DNA of 64,000 bases from Lepidostoma basale (taxonomy: Eukaryota; Arthropoda; Insecta; Trichoptera; Lepidostomatidae). Made by a program: the position numbers and the translations under genes. Positions 49,520 through 60,240 of the stretch are shown one piece after another; the first letter of the stretch is position 1; each line of letters starts with the position of its first letter. The notes under the pieces are model-generated. The model saw only the letters and a list, made by a program, of their open reading frames with translations. It was not told the DNA's origin and did no database searches. Location: NCBI GenBank assembly GCA_022606425.2, contig JAHDVF020001251.1, forward strand, positions 1,350,501-1,414,500, in the 5' to 3' direction.

Positions 49520-50005
49520 GGTATGCGTGTCGAAAATATAGCACCAACAAAGGGTAAATTTATATTGTTTACGTTGCTGCATTGTGACTTTGAATTTGTC
49601 GAAAAATTTGCAGTCGCAAATATGGCGCCAATGAAGCTTTTTTGTCGCCGCTATTGCGACTAAGGGGTTATAACAAAGTTAAGTTTGTCGCAAATATGGC
49701 ACTAACTAAGTGTAAAAATTATATGATTTACGTGGCTGCATTGTGACTTAGAATTTGTCGCAAATTTGACGCCAATGAACCTTTTTTGTCGCCGCTATTG
49801 CGACTAAGGGGTTATTACAAAGTTAATTTTGTCGCAAATATGGCACTAACAAAGTATAAAAATTGTATTATTTACGTTGCTTCATTGTGACTTCGAATTT
49901 GTCGAAAAATTTGTTGTCGCAAATTTGGCGCCAATGAAACTTTGTCGCCGCTATTGCGACTTAGGGGTCAATAAAAGGTTAAGTTTGTCGCAAATGCGGC
50001 GCCCA
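49520..50005 (+). repeat. satellite-like tandem array, about 145-155-bp unit
   Basis: gtcgccgctattgcgact recurs at 49644, 49788 and 49944, and tgtcgcaaatatggc, gcattgtgacttagaatttg-like and ggcgccaatgaa blocks recur in fixed order, giving about three units. Each unit also holds sub-repeats of gtcgcaaat. No coding potential. Confidence 0.8.
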
Positions 50006-50693
50006 ACGGATTGCAAAGGGTGAATATCTTTCTAAGGTGTTATTACGCGGAATAGGGTTCTCGGCTTCCCGGTACTCTGACATTATAATTTTGTTGTTTT
50101 CGTCTCTGGCATCATGTCCGGGGTCCAAGCGAAGTGCGGCGCGCCCATCCATTGTTTACACTGGTGTTATGACTTCATTGTTTAACGGCGCATTGTGGCG
50201 GGCCGGACTGAGCGAATGCACGAATTGCAAGCACGTGAGTAATCGAATAAATATTTTTGATCGTTTTCTATAAGTGACCTTAATCATCATTAACATCGGC
50301 TGTCCCTCGTATTCGAAAAAGACGTGTTTCGTTTTGGCTATAAGGTTACGGTCTTCCAAAATGAAAATGCACGATCGACTGGATCTCGATGATTTATTAT
50401 ATAAATATACAATATGTGTGTTACAAGCTTTGTTTCCAAAATTAATGTGTGTGACAAATACAGCAAATGCCCTATTTATAAGCAGGAGTTATCAAGGAAC
50501 ATTATGATAATATCCTGGACTTTGCTGCATTCAAAGTGCATAAGTTCCGTTGAGCTTTCAAAGTCCATATTCACAGCATGTTTACAGAATATTGTTTTTC
50601 GATAGATTATGGGTAACAGGAAGTCCACACCAGATAAAGAGATGCTTAATTACAATTTTTGGGCCTGCATTCTAAAAGGTACATAACAATAAT
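50006..50693. other. unique sequence
   Basis: Contains several short ORFs on both strands (50037-50273, 50156-50359, 50274-50507) without recognisable domains. GC-richer near 50060-50220. Confidence 0.45.
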
Positions 50694-50912
50694 AATAAAT
50701 GAGGGGGAGAGAAAAGAGAGAGAGGAAAGAGAGAGAAAGGAGAAGGGAGGAGAGACCACTGGGAGACGGTGACGGCTCCACTACAGGCGCCTTTCCCTGC
50801 CCCAGATGCCCCAAAATATGTGGGTCCAGGATCGGCCTCTTAAGCCACATGCAGGCCCACAACCGTGAAGGAGAGTCTTCCTCGGACACGAGGGACAGCC
50901 GATGATGATGAA
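50694..50912 (+). pseudogene. LINE 3' end encoding a C2H2 zinc finger
   Basis: After a purine-rich stretch the ORF 50699-50905 ends GAFPCPRCPKICGSRIGLLS, HMQAHNREGE and stops in GATGATGATG. Spacing C-x2-C-x12-H-x3-H is a proper C2H2 finger. Several RTE/CR1-type LINEs end in such a finger with the SRIGLxSHxxxH form, so I take this as a LINE terminus, not a host zinc-finger gene. Confidence 0.6.
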
Positions 50913-50943
50913 TAATAAATGATAATATTAAATCATTCTTAAA

Positions 50944-51592
50944 GCATGGAACTGGCAAAAGAAGGATGAAAGTAGAATAAATGCAGTAGAAATGAGATTT
51001 CTTAGACGAATGCGTGTATACTCTGTGTATGATAGAGTGTCGAATGAAAATAAAAGAAGTGTCCAAGAAGTACAATCGTGTCACCAGTCTGTCGATGCCA
51101 GCGAACCTGGCGAAACCGGTCGCTGTCTAAATGAAGACAAAAGTGGAATTATTAAAAAAAAACATCGTTTTATTTAATTATTATTTAAAATTAAGTTCCA
51201 TCAAGAGATTTCAGTAAAATCATTTAATTATCATATAAGAAGTGAACGCGGTGCGAATGATGGTGTTATGAACAAAATAATGAAAGGATCATTAAGATGG
51301 TTTGGACATATGGAAAGAATGAATGAAGAAAAAATGGCAAAAAAAGTATACGTTAAATATGTAAATGGAACCAGAAATAGAGGAAGACCGAGGAAAACGT
51401 GACACGATCAAATAAATCAAATATTGAAAATCGGCCACGTGGGGGGAGTCAGAGAAATCGACGCGCATGCATGACACGATGTATGAATGTTGAGGAATCG
51501 AGAGAAATATGTCAGGAAAGAAAAGTTTGGCAGTCCATTTTTTCTGCCTACCCCTTCGGGGATACGGCGTGATGGTTAGTTAGTTAGTTATA
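50944..51592 (+). pseudogene. LINE-A 3' part interrupted by HHR-4
   Basis: 50944-51061 (WNWQKKDESRINAVEMRFLR, YSVYDRVSNEN) and 51234-51592 (RSERGANDGVMNKIMKGSLR, WFGHMERMNEEKMAK, RGRPRKT then TGA, ACMTRCMNVEESREICQE, SAYPFGDTA). Tail (GTTA)n. The element in the gap is HHR-4. Confidence 0.82.
51062..51233 (+). mobile_element. HHR-4 element inserted in LINE-A, about 11-bp duplication
   Basis: taaaagaagtg (51051-51061) and tataagaagtg (51234-51244) flank 172 bp. Plus 51089-51121: CTGTCGA, T, GCCAG/CTGGC stem, GAAA, ACCGGT, C. Helix I forms from CAGT/GCTG plus outer TGTC/GACA. The rest, aaaacatcgttttatttaat, ends gatttcagtaaaatcattta. No ORF. Confidence 0.75.
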
Positions 51593-52044
51593 AAAAAAAG
51601 ATAAATTAACGATATGTCAGTTTTAAAAAAGTTCAAAAAAAGCAATTTCCTTATTTTTGATTTGAATACAAGATCCTTCACCTCCGAAATCAATTATACA
51701 ATTAGTCATCAGCCAATCATTGTGGTTCGGTGCGGCCCTAGCATACTAAACGCGTCAGAACAATTCGCTTCATTGTCTCTGAGGGCTCTTGCTCGCTCTT
51801 ACGGTGACCCAGCCGGTCCATTGTCCCATCGCACTTCTAGAAGAATGCCTCAAATGTCCTGTTTATGCATCATTGCGCTCTTAAATTATACACTACGCGT
51901 CGTTGTATGACATCTTCATAGCACAAACTCGTAAACTTTGAAAAGCGAGCGTAACAACGCCATAAATCACAACTGAAATAACACGTTTGTTTTACGATAT
52001 GTACTTAGTTTTGGCTTTTTTGCTTTCCTTCGAATTTGTACAAT
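51593..52044. other. no recognisable gene
   Basis: ORF 51614-51910 has no recognised domain. Unique sequence of mixed composition. Confidence 0.45.
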
Positions 52045-52250
52045 GTAAGTGTACTTTTGAATTATCCACATGTTCTTTGAAAAATCCGTGTAACTCTTCT
52101 TTCTGGACCGACGTGTCGGAGATCGTTGCAGTCTCCATCTTCAGGGTGTTTGTGACCCCGAAGATTAAGACTGCAACAATATCTGAAAAGTCAGTCCAGA
52201 AAGACGAAGAGTACACGGATTTTACAACCAAAATCCACACAATTATTATC
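52045..52250. repeat. HHR-2 foldback
   Basis: Left half on minus: CTGAAGA, T, GGAGA/TCTCC stem, GACA (mutated GAAA), CGTCGGTC. The right half is an inverted copy with agactgcaacaatatctgaa and gtcagtccagaaagacgaag. Outer arms gaaaaatccgtgtaactctt versus agagtacacggattttacaa. Confidence 0.6.
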
Positions 52251-52346
52251 TACATCTTATTCTTCTTTCTTAATGTGAGTTTCTCAAGAGGAATTGGATA
52301 TGATTGGTATGATTTATGATGATTTATAATTTATTTATTTTATTTA

Positions 52347-52572
52347 TGCAGTAGAAATGAGATCTCCTAGACGAATGTGTGATACTCTGTGTATGATAGA
52401 GTGTCGAATGAAAATATAACAAGTGAATGCGGTGCGATTGATGGTGTTATGAACAAAATAATGAAAGGATCATTAAGATTGTTTGGACATATGGAAAGAA
52501 TGAATAAATAAAGAATGGTAAAAATGGAACCAGGGAGACCGGGGAAAACGTGTCACGATCAAATAAATCAAA
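52347..52572 (+). pseudogene. LINE-A internal fragment
   Basis: gcagtagaaatgagatctcc, gatagagtgtcgaatgaaaa, aaggatcattaagattgttt, aatggaaccagggagaccgg with a deletion. Tail and C-terminus missing. Confidence 0.7.
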
Positions 52573-52589
52573 TTTAAAACTGACATATC

Positions 52590-52860
52590 GTTTATTTCTC
52601 TTTTTCTTTTTTTATATATTTTATAATACTTTGTAAATACTCGTACAACACTCATATAAAAAAAAATTACATAGACATGTTTCGGACAAACAGTTCTTCT
52701 TCAGTAAAAATACATTTTTTTAAATATTATATAATTGTTTACATGATCTGACAGATGTTATAAAGATTTATTTTGGAACGTTTATGCTTTTGTTATAACA
52801 AATATTATGATTCAATTCAAATTTTAAAAATAATAATTTAAAGTTCTTATTGGGGTTCAG
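52590..52860 (-). repeat. HHR-M copy
   Basis: Minus 52674-52704: CTGAAGA, A, stem GAAC/GTCC partly paired, GAAA, ACATGT, C. The downstream module tttaaagttcttattggggt on plus is related to the ttaaagttctcgctgg block of ChimL. Confidence 0.6.
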
Positions 52861-52927
52861 GTAATTACTAACAACAAAGGAAATAAATCAAATTATAAAT
52901 AGTCAAATAGTATTAATAATAAATAAT

Positions 52928-53045
52928 CATAAATGGAAGGAGCTGTGGAATGGAGAGAGATGGCCAGAGAAAGAAGTCAGTGGAGGTCCGTTGTGGAGGA
53001 GGCCTAGTCCCACACCGGGATGTAGCGCCGAGAAATGAATTATAA
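52928..53045 (+). pseudogene. LINE-P 3' end
   Basis: WREMARERSQWRSVVEEA, stop, SHTGM, stop, RREMNYK, followed by (AATAAT) sequence. The A-R-[ED]-R-x-x-W-R pattern near a LINE stop codon is common; family unassigned. Confidence 0.5.
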
Positions 53046-53413
53046 ATAATTAAATAATAATAATTAACGTCAAGTCCAATCTTTAAAAATCTGGTATGCA
53101 ATATCTTAATTTAACTGAGGGCGCATTCGTATACAAAATAAAACAAGAAAGCACAGTAAAGAGAAAAGTTAATATGAACATGTTTAATAGCGCTTTGTAC
53201 CCCAAAGCTGCAAAACATCCCATCGCACCCCGTCGAAGGGGTAACATTGTACACTGGCCGTATATTCCGGCACCCTTTTCTCAGGCAGGTATCTAGGGGA
53301 AACTCCCGTCAAACTTTTAACGACCTAATTAGATCGGGGCCGCTTACGTTCTCCGCGGCGAAGGGCCCGTCACCGGCTTGAAGTTACTGCCCGAACGGCT
53401 GGCCGCATCAACG
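53046..53413. other. unique sequence, GC-rich
   Basis: 53210-53410 is GC-rich (ggccgcttacgttctccgcg). No domain or copy was found. Confidence 0.4.
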
Positions 53414-53520
53414 GTTCAGCGTTTGCCCTGCATGTTCAGCGTTAGCCCTGTATGTTCAGAGTTCGCCCTGTACGTTCAGCGTTCGCCCTGTACGTTCAGC
53501 GTTCGCCCTGTGCGTTCCAG
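53414..53520 (+). repeat. 20-bp minisatellite
   Basis: gttcagcgttcgccctgtac-type units start at 53414, 53434, 53454, 53474 and 53494, with a partial at 53514. The ORF through it (53378-53569) changes repeat register each unit because 20 is not a multiple of three. Confidence 0.9.
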
Positions 53521-53919
53521 CGCACTCAGATTGACCGTAATTGATTCGCAATCGGAAAAGGTAACATAAGAATTCATTTGTCTTCTGATATTCAAATGTG
53601 TTTTGAAAGTATCTTAAAGTTTTAAGATCGCACGATCCACTAACTGCTTTATTATAACTACTGCCTTGAAACGAGCATGATACTTATACACTTTACCAAG
53701 AACAACGCTTCAATGTCGTTTTGCGCAACTCTAAATAGTAAGTATTTAATAACTAACTAACTAACTTTTTCTTCGTCGTGTCGAAAGCAAGCTAGTTTTG
53801 TAGGGATGGTAATAAAAATGAACAAGTCTCTCATATTCTCTTGCCATTGTTTGGAAGGTTTTTACAAAATTATGTCGTTTTCAGGGGTGCCAGGTATTAT
53901 AGTAAGACACCTTGCCACA
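53521..53919. other. unique sequence with a stray (CTAA) tail
   Basis: 53749-53766 (taactaactaactaactt) looks like a LINE-A tail without an element. No other signal. Confidence 0.4.
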
Positions 53920-54030
53920 TTTAATAATTATTGAATAAGACATCGGATCCCGCCAGACGCCACCCAGGATAGACAGTTCTGGGTGACACCATATAAGAAG
54001 AGCTGACTCTGTGGAAGAAGAAGAAAAAGA
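53920..54030 (+). pseudogene. LINE 3' end with GAA tail, family unassigned
   Basis: gatcccgccagacgccaccc, atagacagttctgggtgaca and tgtggaagaagaagaaaaag. The coding-like frame gives RQTPPRIDSSG; very short. Confidence 0.4.
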
Positions 54031-54069
54031 TTTGCTTGGACAACTTTAAAAAGGATATTTTTTTCTTAT

Positions 54070-54545
54070 TTTTGTTGCTCCGCTTCTATCGGAGATTGGA
54101 CTGTATTGTGGCTATTTCTACCCTTGATACAGCAGCTCTAAACAGGGATGTTGTGCTGCAACTGAACCATTCTCCAAGGTTTTCTAGCCAGGATTTTCTT
54201 CTTCCGACACTTCGTTTTCCGTTAATTTTGCCTTGGACAATCAGTTGCAACACTTTGTATTATATATATCGTTTCTCATAATGTGCCCGAAGTATTCCAG
54301 TGTCCTGCGCTGTATGGTATTGACAATTTCTTTTTCTTTCTCCATTCGCTGCATTACTTCCTCGTTTGTGACTCTTTGTCCGTGACATTTTAAATATTCT
54401 ACCATATATCCACATTTCAAAGGGATCTAGCTTTTTGGAGATAGTTTTGGTCAAGGTTCATGTTTCCATACCGTAAAACAGGACTGGGAGCACGTTACAT
54501 CGAGCTATTCTCATTCGTAATTCGACGGGTAGGTATATTTTTTAT
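54070..54545 (-). pseudogene. LINE-D2 C-terminal region
   Basis: The minus frame near 54260-54454 reads MTKTISKKLDPFEMWIYGRI, KMSRTKSHKRG and ends GILRAHYEKRYI; adjacent frames carry the rest. The LDxFEMWxYRR motif is the same clade as LINE-D (19450) and LINE-F. Confidence 0.6.
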
Positions 54546-55047
54546 TGTAATTTTTATGAGATTCACATCGATTCAATAGTCGGTATCAGGAAAAACATTG
54601 CGATATTATTAACATAATGTTTATATTCAAAGCAATACAATAAGAGGTCGAACCAAGAACAAACCGCAAATCTTGCCAGTACGCAACGGCAATACTGATT
54701 AGGTCATCTTTTTCATTTAGTCCCGAGGCGCCTTGAGGAATTAGACGATTTTAAAGGATCCTTGTACTCCCAAATGTCTCTTGTCGGGCGCCGGAGGGGG
54801 TGGAACCAACCCCCGAAGGACCCTTTGCATAATTAAATAAATCTGGCAATCAGGAATTGCGGCGTCCTTAAGGAGTATCAGTGGACTAATCCGGTTTCAA
54901 TAAAGGGACACTGAAAACGAATTGCAAAACGTAGGTTTAACTTTATGGTCAAATATTATTATTTCATTACAATACATAATATACAGACAGGCCGCTTCTT
55001 GTAGGATGAACAATAAAAAAAAATGTTACATGACATGACACATAAAA
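54546..55047. other. no recognisable gene
   Basis: Unique sequence; GC-richer at 54720-54830 (gtcgggcgccggagggggtg). Confidence 0.45.
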
Positions 55048-55262
55048 AGTTTTAATGAAGAAACAATTGTAAATAAAGTATATGTTAACAATGTAAACCA
55101 GGAAATAGAGTAATACCGAGGAAAACGTGCACGATCAAATCAATCAAATATGAACAGACAGATAGGAGAAACACGCCGTATTATGTTGAGGAATCGAGAG
55201 AATGTCAGGAAAGAACAGTGTAGTCAAAATCGTAATCCTTCGGCGAAAAGGTGTAATGTGTC
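55048..55262 (+). pseudogene. LINE-A fragment, very degenerate
   Basis: aagtatatgttaacaatgta, aataccgaggaaaacgtgca, tatgttgaggaatcgagaga and ccttcggcgaaaaggtgtaa. Many small deletions. Confidence 0.55.
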
Positions 55263-55299
55263 AGGTAATGAAAATAAAAATATTAATTAAAAATTTCTT

Positions 55300-55445
55300 C
55301 AATGTATATATTTAGTGAAATTTCAATTAGGTTTACGGCTCCGACCGGTTTCGGCAGCTCGCTGCCAACTTCTGCTCCAGAAATTGGTAGGTAGCTGCTG
55401 AAACCGGTCGAAGCCATAAATATAAATGTTTGTAGAATTTAACTA
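55300..55445. repeat. hammerhead-like foldback, CCGGT type
   Basis: Minus: GGCAGC/GCTGCC perfect stem, GAAA, ACCGGT, C (55343-55365), with the CTGANGA box decayed to CAGAAGT. Plus, about 40 bp away, an inverted copy gctgctgaaaccggtcgaag. Arms tcaattaggtttacggctcc and aagccataaatataaatg. Confidence 0.55.
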
Positions 55446-55447
55446 AA

Positions 55448-55880
55448 TGTATCTTATTCTACTTCTTGTCCTGTCACACCTCCGTGGTGCATAGGGCCTC
55501 AAGGAACCTTCTTCCCCCGACTCTATCGCACGCCTGATGCATAACATCATCCCAAGTGAGGCCTGTTGCTTTGACCTCGTCCTGCAGGGCTCTTCCCCAG
55601 GTGGCTCTAGGTCTGCATCGCTTCCTCTTTCCCCCCATAGTGGACCAGTCTAGTGCGCCCTGAGCGATGCAAGCTGGGTTCCGTCTCAGGGTGTGACCGA
55701 TCCACAGCCATTTGCGTCTAGCGACGTGTTCTCTGATTGGCTATTCACCTGCCATGGTCCAGAGAACGACATTTTACACTATTTGGGGCCAATAGATCTT
55801 GAATATTGAGCGAAGGCACCTATTTATAAACACCTGGAGTTTTCCAATAACCTTCGTGGTAGATTTCCAAGTCTCACACT
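55448..55880 (-). pseudogene. LINE-E copy
   Basis: ttgtcctgtcacacctccgt, gtgcatagggcctcaaggaa, gcctgatgcataacatcatc and cctcgtcctgcagggctctt match 45276-45715 over most of its length. Frames broken. Confidence 0.75.
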
Positions 55881-55974
55881 TTAAATTAATTTTTAATTAT
55901 TTATTTCTATTTTCAGTAAATACAATGAACTTCTACATGAAATTTCAGATAAAAAACCTTATTTTTTGTTAGTT

Positions 55975-56895
55975 CTTCTTCTTCCTCAGCCTATTCCCGT
56001 CCACTCCTGGACAAAGGCCTCCTCCATTCGCTTCCATGTCACTCTGTCCTGTGCAGACTGCATCCAGTTATTCCGACGTGTCTGTTCAGATCATCCTTCC
56101 ACCGTAGTTGCGGTCGCCCGGCACTTCTCTTTGCCATCCACGGTCTCTAAGTCAGCAGTCTTCTTGTCCATTTTCATCTGAGCTTTTGACTACGTGACCT
56201 GCCCATTGCCATTTTAGAGTCGCCACCCGATGGATGATGTCAGTGACCTTTGTTTTTTCTCTCACAGTATCGTTTCTGACTCTGTTTCTTAGGCTTATTC
56301 CAAACATGGCTCTTTCCATGGCTCTTTGGGTCACTCGTTGTTTCTCGGCACTTTGTTTGGACAATGTAACAGTTTCAAGACCATAAGTACCAACTGGCAG
56401 AACGCAGGCTTCATAGACTTTTCGTTTCAGGTTGATCGGTATTTTCCGGTTTTTATCTCAACGAACAGACTGGAAGCATTTGAAATGTGGCTCCATCGCC
56501 GAATGCTCAGAGTTCCCTGTACAGACACGGTTACCAATACCGAAGTCCTGAGGCGAGCTAGAGTTGACAGGGAGTTGTTATCAACTAGTAAGGTTCGATA
56601 GATCTCACATCTGGGTCATATACTGCGTGGGGAAAAGTACCACCTTCTTCAACTGATATTGGAGGGGAAAATTGAGGGACGCCGAGGGCCCGGAAGGAGA
56701 AAAAATGTCCTGGCTGCGAAACGTGAGGGAGTGGACCGGCATCCGAAGTGTGGAGGAGCTGTTCCGAGCGGCGGAGGGCAGGGACAGGTTCGCCGAGGTG
56801 ATCGCCAACGTTGGGGGGACCCGACAGGGCACTTGAAAAAGAAGAACCCATGTTTCCGAAAGCTGCCCAGCTAAGTCCTATTTTTTTTAGTCCAA
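55975..56895 (-). pseudogene. LINE-C copy split by LINE-F
   Basis: 55975-56455 and 56847-56895 together match 39773-40215: minus MSKQSAEKQRVTQRAMERAM, RNRVRNDTVREKTKVTDIIH, RVATLKWQWAGHVVKSSDEN; upstream catgtttccgaaagctgccc at 56850. Tail GAA-rich near 55975. Confidence 0.8.
56456..56846 (+). mobile_element. LINE-F insertion in LINE-C
   Basis: RLEAFEMWLHRRMLRVPCTD, TVTNTEVLRRARVDRELLST; then in other frames GKIEGRRGPGRRK, the end GDRQRWGDPTGHLKKKN region, and a final aaaaagaagaa tail. 5'-truncated, with frameshifts. LINE-C sequence continues immediately on the other side. No clear long target duplication. Confidence 0.75.
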
Positions 56896-56896
56896 T

Positions 56897-57169
56897 TTTT
56901 TTAGTTTAAATTAAAAATGCCTTATCTTTATGTATGATAGAAAATGCAGGATGTATATTTTCTTGAATGCATACTAATGGAAATTTGATATGGAAAGTTT
57001 TCACTGCAATACGTCATCTAAGGGAAATGAACTGTCTCAGTCGGTTGTGCATCGATATGGAAAAAGCCATCGACATAATGGAAGATGTTCTGTATCAATT
57101 TATTTATGTATTTTTCTCGTGTATTCCATTTTTGAAATTGCATTCTACATTATATAATAGTACTTCATA
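56897..57169. other. no recognisable gene
   Basis: AT-rich; the ORF through here is mostly a translation of the following (AT)n. Confidence 0.5.
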
Positions 57170-57170
57170 T

Positions 57171-57448
<278 letters not shown>

Positions 57449-57658
57449 CCTCGTTACGGGCGTATATAGTTGAACTTCTCTTAAACTGCTGGAGCGATTT
57501 TGATGAAATTTTTCTGTGTGTTTGAGTGGGATAGTTTAGATTCACAATTGGACCCAGTAGGTGACCGTTAAAAACTTCTGGGAATTTAATGAATAATTGA
57601 CCTTAGAATAATTCATAGTTATGTTTGTTTACCATAGCTGGTGCTGATGTCGAATTAT

Positions 57659-57905
57659 GTACGACCTTCGTGGCCGAGTGGTAAGTGCATTGACTGCCAC
57701 CCCGAAGGTTCCGGGTTCGATTCCCGGCGAGGGGAGTGAGATTGTCACACTCTCTTTCGTCTAGTGTAGAATTCATGTGACAATAAAATGGCGATAGATT
57801 AGCTACCTATCATATATCACAAGAATCACTTTGATAGCTATACCCTTTACATCAATTTGGCTCTTGCTGTCATGATGTAAAGAGCGATTCAACAAAATAA
57901 TAATG
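57659..57905 (+). mobile_element. SINE1, full length, best copy
   Basis: gaccttcgtggccgagtggt (A box TGGCCGAGTGG), gggttcgattcccggcg (B box GGTTCGATTCC), body cacgaattc-like gaattcatgtgacaataaaa, atagctataccctttacatc and end gcgattcaacaaaataa. A tRNA-type pol III promoter is intact in sequence. Possible short duplication aattatgt/aataatgt. Confidence 0.88.
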
Positions 57906-58201
57906 TGCTTAAGCATGCGCAAATTAATTACGTTGTAGCGTGGCGTAAATTCAAAATTCGTTTCGCTGTGTTTCGATATTTATTGTGTGGCATGTATCAC
58001 AATTGCGTGCGTATTGAGTGAATAGTTTATCGAAAATACAAATATATAAATAATAAAAAACGTTTGCTGAACCAGCTAATAGCAGGCAAGTCAATGTTCG
58101 GGCAGGAAAACGTCTGTCGGGTCCGCTAGTTATATTATATAATGTAGAAGTTATCTGTGGTGACGGGTTCAACAAGTCGATTAAAAGAGACGGCTTCTAG
58201 A

Positions 58202-58450
58202 TTCTTCTTCTTTCTGTGTCTTGTCAAGTCTCCCCAACGTTGACTATCACCCTTGAGTAGGCCTCCCCGTCCTGGGCAGCTCGGAACAGCTCCCCCACCG
58301 TCCTCAGTCCCGTCTCGGATGTTCCTCAGCCAGGAAACCCGCCTTCTCCCAACACCTCGTCGACCCCTCTATCTTACCCTCCAAGATCAGATGTAATTGT
58401 GCGTACTTTTCGCCTCTCAGAACATGGCCCAAGTAGGACACCTAACGGAT
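58202..58450 (-). pseudogene. LINE-F 3' end
   Basis: attcttcttctttctgtgtc, tcaagtctccccaacgttga, cagctcggaacagctccccc. Matches 12390-12600 and the reverse of 56700-56846. Confidence 0.65.
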
Positions 58451-58965
58451 CCTAGATTATAAAGTTTAAACTTTTGTATTTAAGATTTTTTCTATAAAAC
58501 ATGACATTATTCAAATCTGTACATTTCATAACAATAAGTTGTTTTCAATGTTAGATCTGATAATCAAGTTACGCTATAACTGCGGGAATACGATCGTCCT
58601 TTTGAAAACTTCGTAAATATCCTAATAATAAGATTGTGTCAGCTTCCATTTAAACTACTTTCGAACAAACGACGTCCTGTCGACAGTTTCACCCCAAAAA
58701 CTACGCAATCCAACCATATCCAACTTTCTAGGCTTCAATTTAAATTAGTTAGTATCAGTTATAATCGCGTTTGAAGGGGTTTAGGGGTCTCTCGGCTATT
58801 TTGTGTTCTGGCTACCCCCGAGCGTCAATCAAGAAAGATAGCAAACGCTTAAAGAACAAACGTACGCTAGGATATGCATTGTTGATGTTAAATTTATTTT
58901 GGCACGTTTTGTAGAAGGAATATTTCAATGATATATTGTATAAGACACACTGCGAACCAAATATT
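58451..58965. other. no recognisable gene
   Basis: AT-rich unique sequence without recognised signals. Confidence 0.5.
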
Positions 58966-59478
58966 ACAAACAAACAAGCCGTTTCGCCGCCGGGGTAGGC
59001 AGAGAGAATAAACCGCCACACTACTCTATCCTGGCAAACCTCTCTAGATTCCTCCACATTCATACAACGAGTCATACACGCACGTCGATTCCTCCGACTT
59101 CTAACATGACCATTGGTCATTGAGCAACCTTTAAAATTAGATTAATTTGGTCATGCCATGTTTCCTCGGTCTACCTCGACTCCGTACTCCATTTACATCG
59201 TTAAAGTATACTTAACTATTCTTTCTTCACCCATGCGCTCAATATGTCCGAACCATCGCAGCGATACTTTCATAATTTTGTTCATAATACCTTCTTCCGC
59301 TCTACATTCCTTTCATATATCAGCATTTGAGATTCTGTCGTACGTCGTTCTAGCACACATACGTCTTAGGGACCTCATCTCTACCGCATTTATTCTGCTT
59401 TCATCCTTTTTCTGCCAGTTTCATGCTTCGCTTCCATACATTAGGGATGGGACCAGAACTCCATTGTGAACGGCCGTT
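58966..59478 (-). pseudogene. LINE-A2 copy, minus strand
   Basis: acaaacaaacaagccgtttc (TTTG-type tail), catacaacgagtcatacacg, tggtcatgccatgtttcctc, ccatcgcagcgatactttca and accagaactccattgtgaac cover the same span as 37838-38360. Several frameshifts; minus frames include NGHVRSRRNRRACMTRCMN. Confidence 0.8.
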
Positions 59479-59544
59479 TATTCCACCTTCCTGCTTATTG
59501 GACCAACTACGCTCAGAGCGCGCCAATGTACCGGATATGCGACA

Positions 59545-59939
59545 TCTATATATATAAAACAAAGTCGTGATAGTTACACCATTTATAACTCAAGAACAAC
59601 TGGACCGATTTTGATGATCTTTGATTTATTGGATTTGTCTCCGTCCCGAATAGCAGAATAACTATTAAAACATTTTAACTAGTTTAAATAGTTTAACAGA
59701 AAGAAGTGCAACAATGCTATACGAATCATTTCGATTCGTTTCAATAAATCAAATCCCTTGCTGCCATGTGAATTACATTAATATCTATTTAATTAAAATA
59801 CTTCTTTTTTGATTTTTGCACATTAATTGAACTAAATTCATTTTGTTGAGTATTCATTTTAACTGAATTTAATTCAACTAATAAGTTAACACAACATTTA
59901 TTGATTCTGAGGCAGTACGAAGTTCGTCGGGTCAGCTAG
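59545..59939 (+). mobile_element. Helitron-like non-autonomous element
   Basis: Starts TC after an A, tatatatataaaacaaagtc, aactcaagaacaactggacc and gattttgatgatctttg; ends with hairpin ACGAAGTTCGT (59918-59928), then gggtcagctag and a T. 5'-TC, a subterminal hairpin and CTAG/T end are the standard Helitron signs. Confidence 0.65.
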
Positions 59940-60149
59940 TTTACAATAAGTACTTTAATAACATTGATATGTTCAATCCTAATGAAAGTGATTTAATAAA
60001 AATGGTTGGAGCAACCCTTCATTCATCTCCATGGAGTAGGCAGCGCCGAAAAAACTCTTGCCCGGCGCCGCGTATTTAGCACTTGGCGGGAGATTGGATT
60101 GACATTTTTCACGAAACGTGTTGTCGCGTCGACATTTCTCAACGTACTG

Positions 60150-60240
60150 ACCTCGAACCGGTCTTGTTGCGGAGGAGAAGGGTCTGGCTACACGGAAGTG
60201 TAGCCAACATGTCGAAAATAAAATCCATCCGGCCGTGAGA
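60150..60240 (+). repeat. hammerhead-like hairpin, core partly lost
   Basis: ggctacac (60186-60193), loop ggaa, gtgtagcc (60198-60205), then aacatgtcg and aaaataaaatcc. The stem, ACATGT palindrome and C match the HHR scheme but the GA of GAAA is missing and CTGANGA is not recognisable. Confidence 0.4.

Noticed and set aside
49520..50005. Regularly spaced repeats resembling a CRISPR array
   Set aside because: Units are about 145-155 bp, the intervening sequences are themselves repeated, and the context is eukaryotic. It is a satellite-like array.
50699..50905. A host zinc-finger gene
   Set aside because: Single finger at the very end of an ORF in repeat-rich DNA with LINE-like surroundings; a LINE terminus is the simpler reading.
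53378..53569. A coding gene with a cysteine/serine-rich repeat
   Set aside because: The ORF is a chance reading through a 20-bp minisatellite whose unit is not a multiple of three.
53749..53766. A further LINE-A copy marked by a lone (CTAA)n
   Set aside because: No LINE-A text follows on either side; only noted as a stray tail.
57659..57730. A tRNA gene
   Set aside because: A and B boxes are present, but the sequence is the head of a repeated SINE with a conserved non-tRNA body; five or more copies share it.
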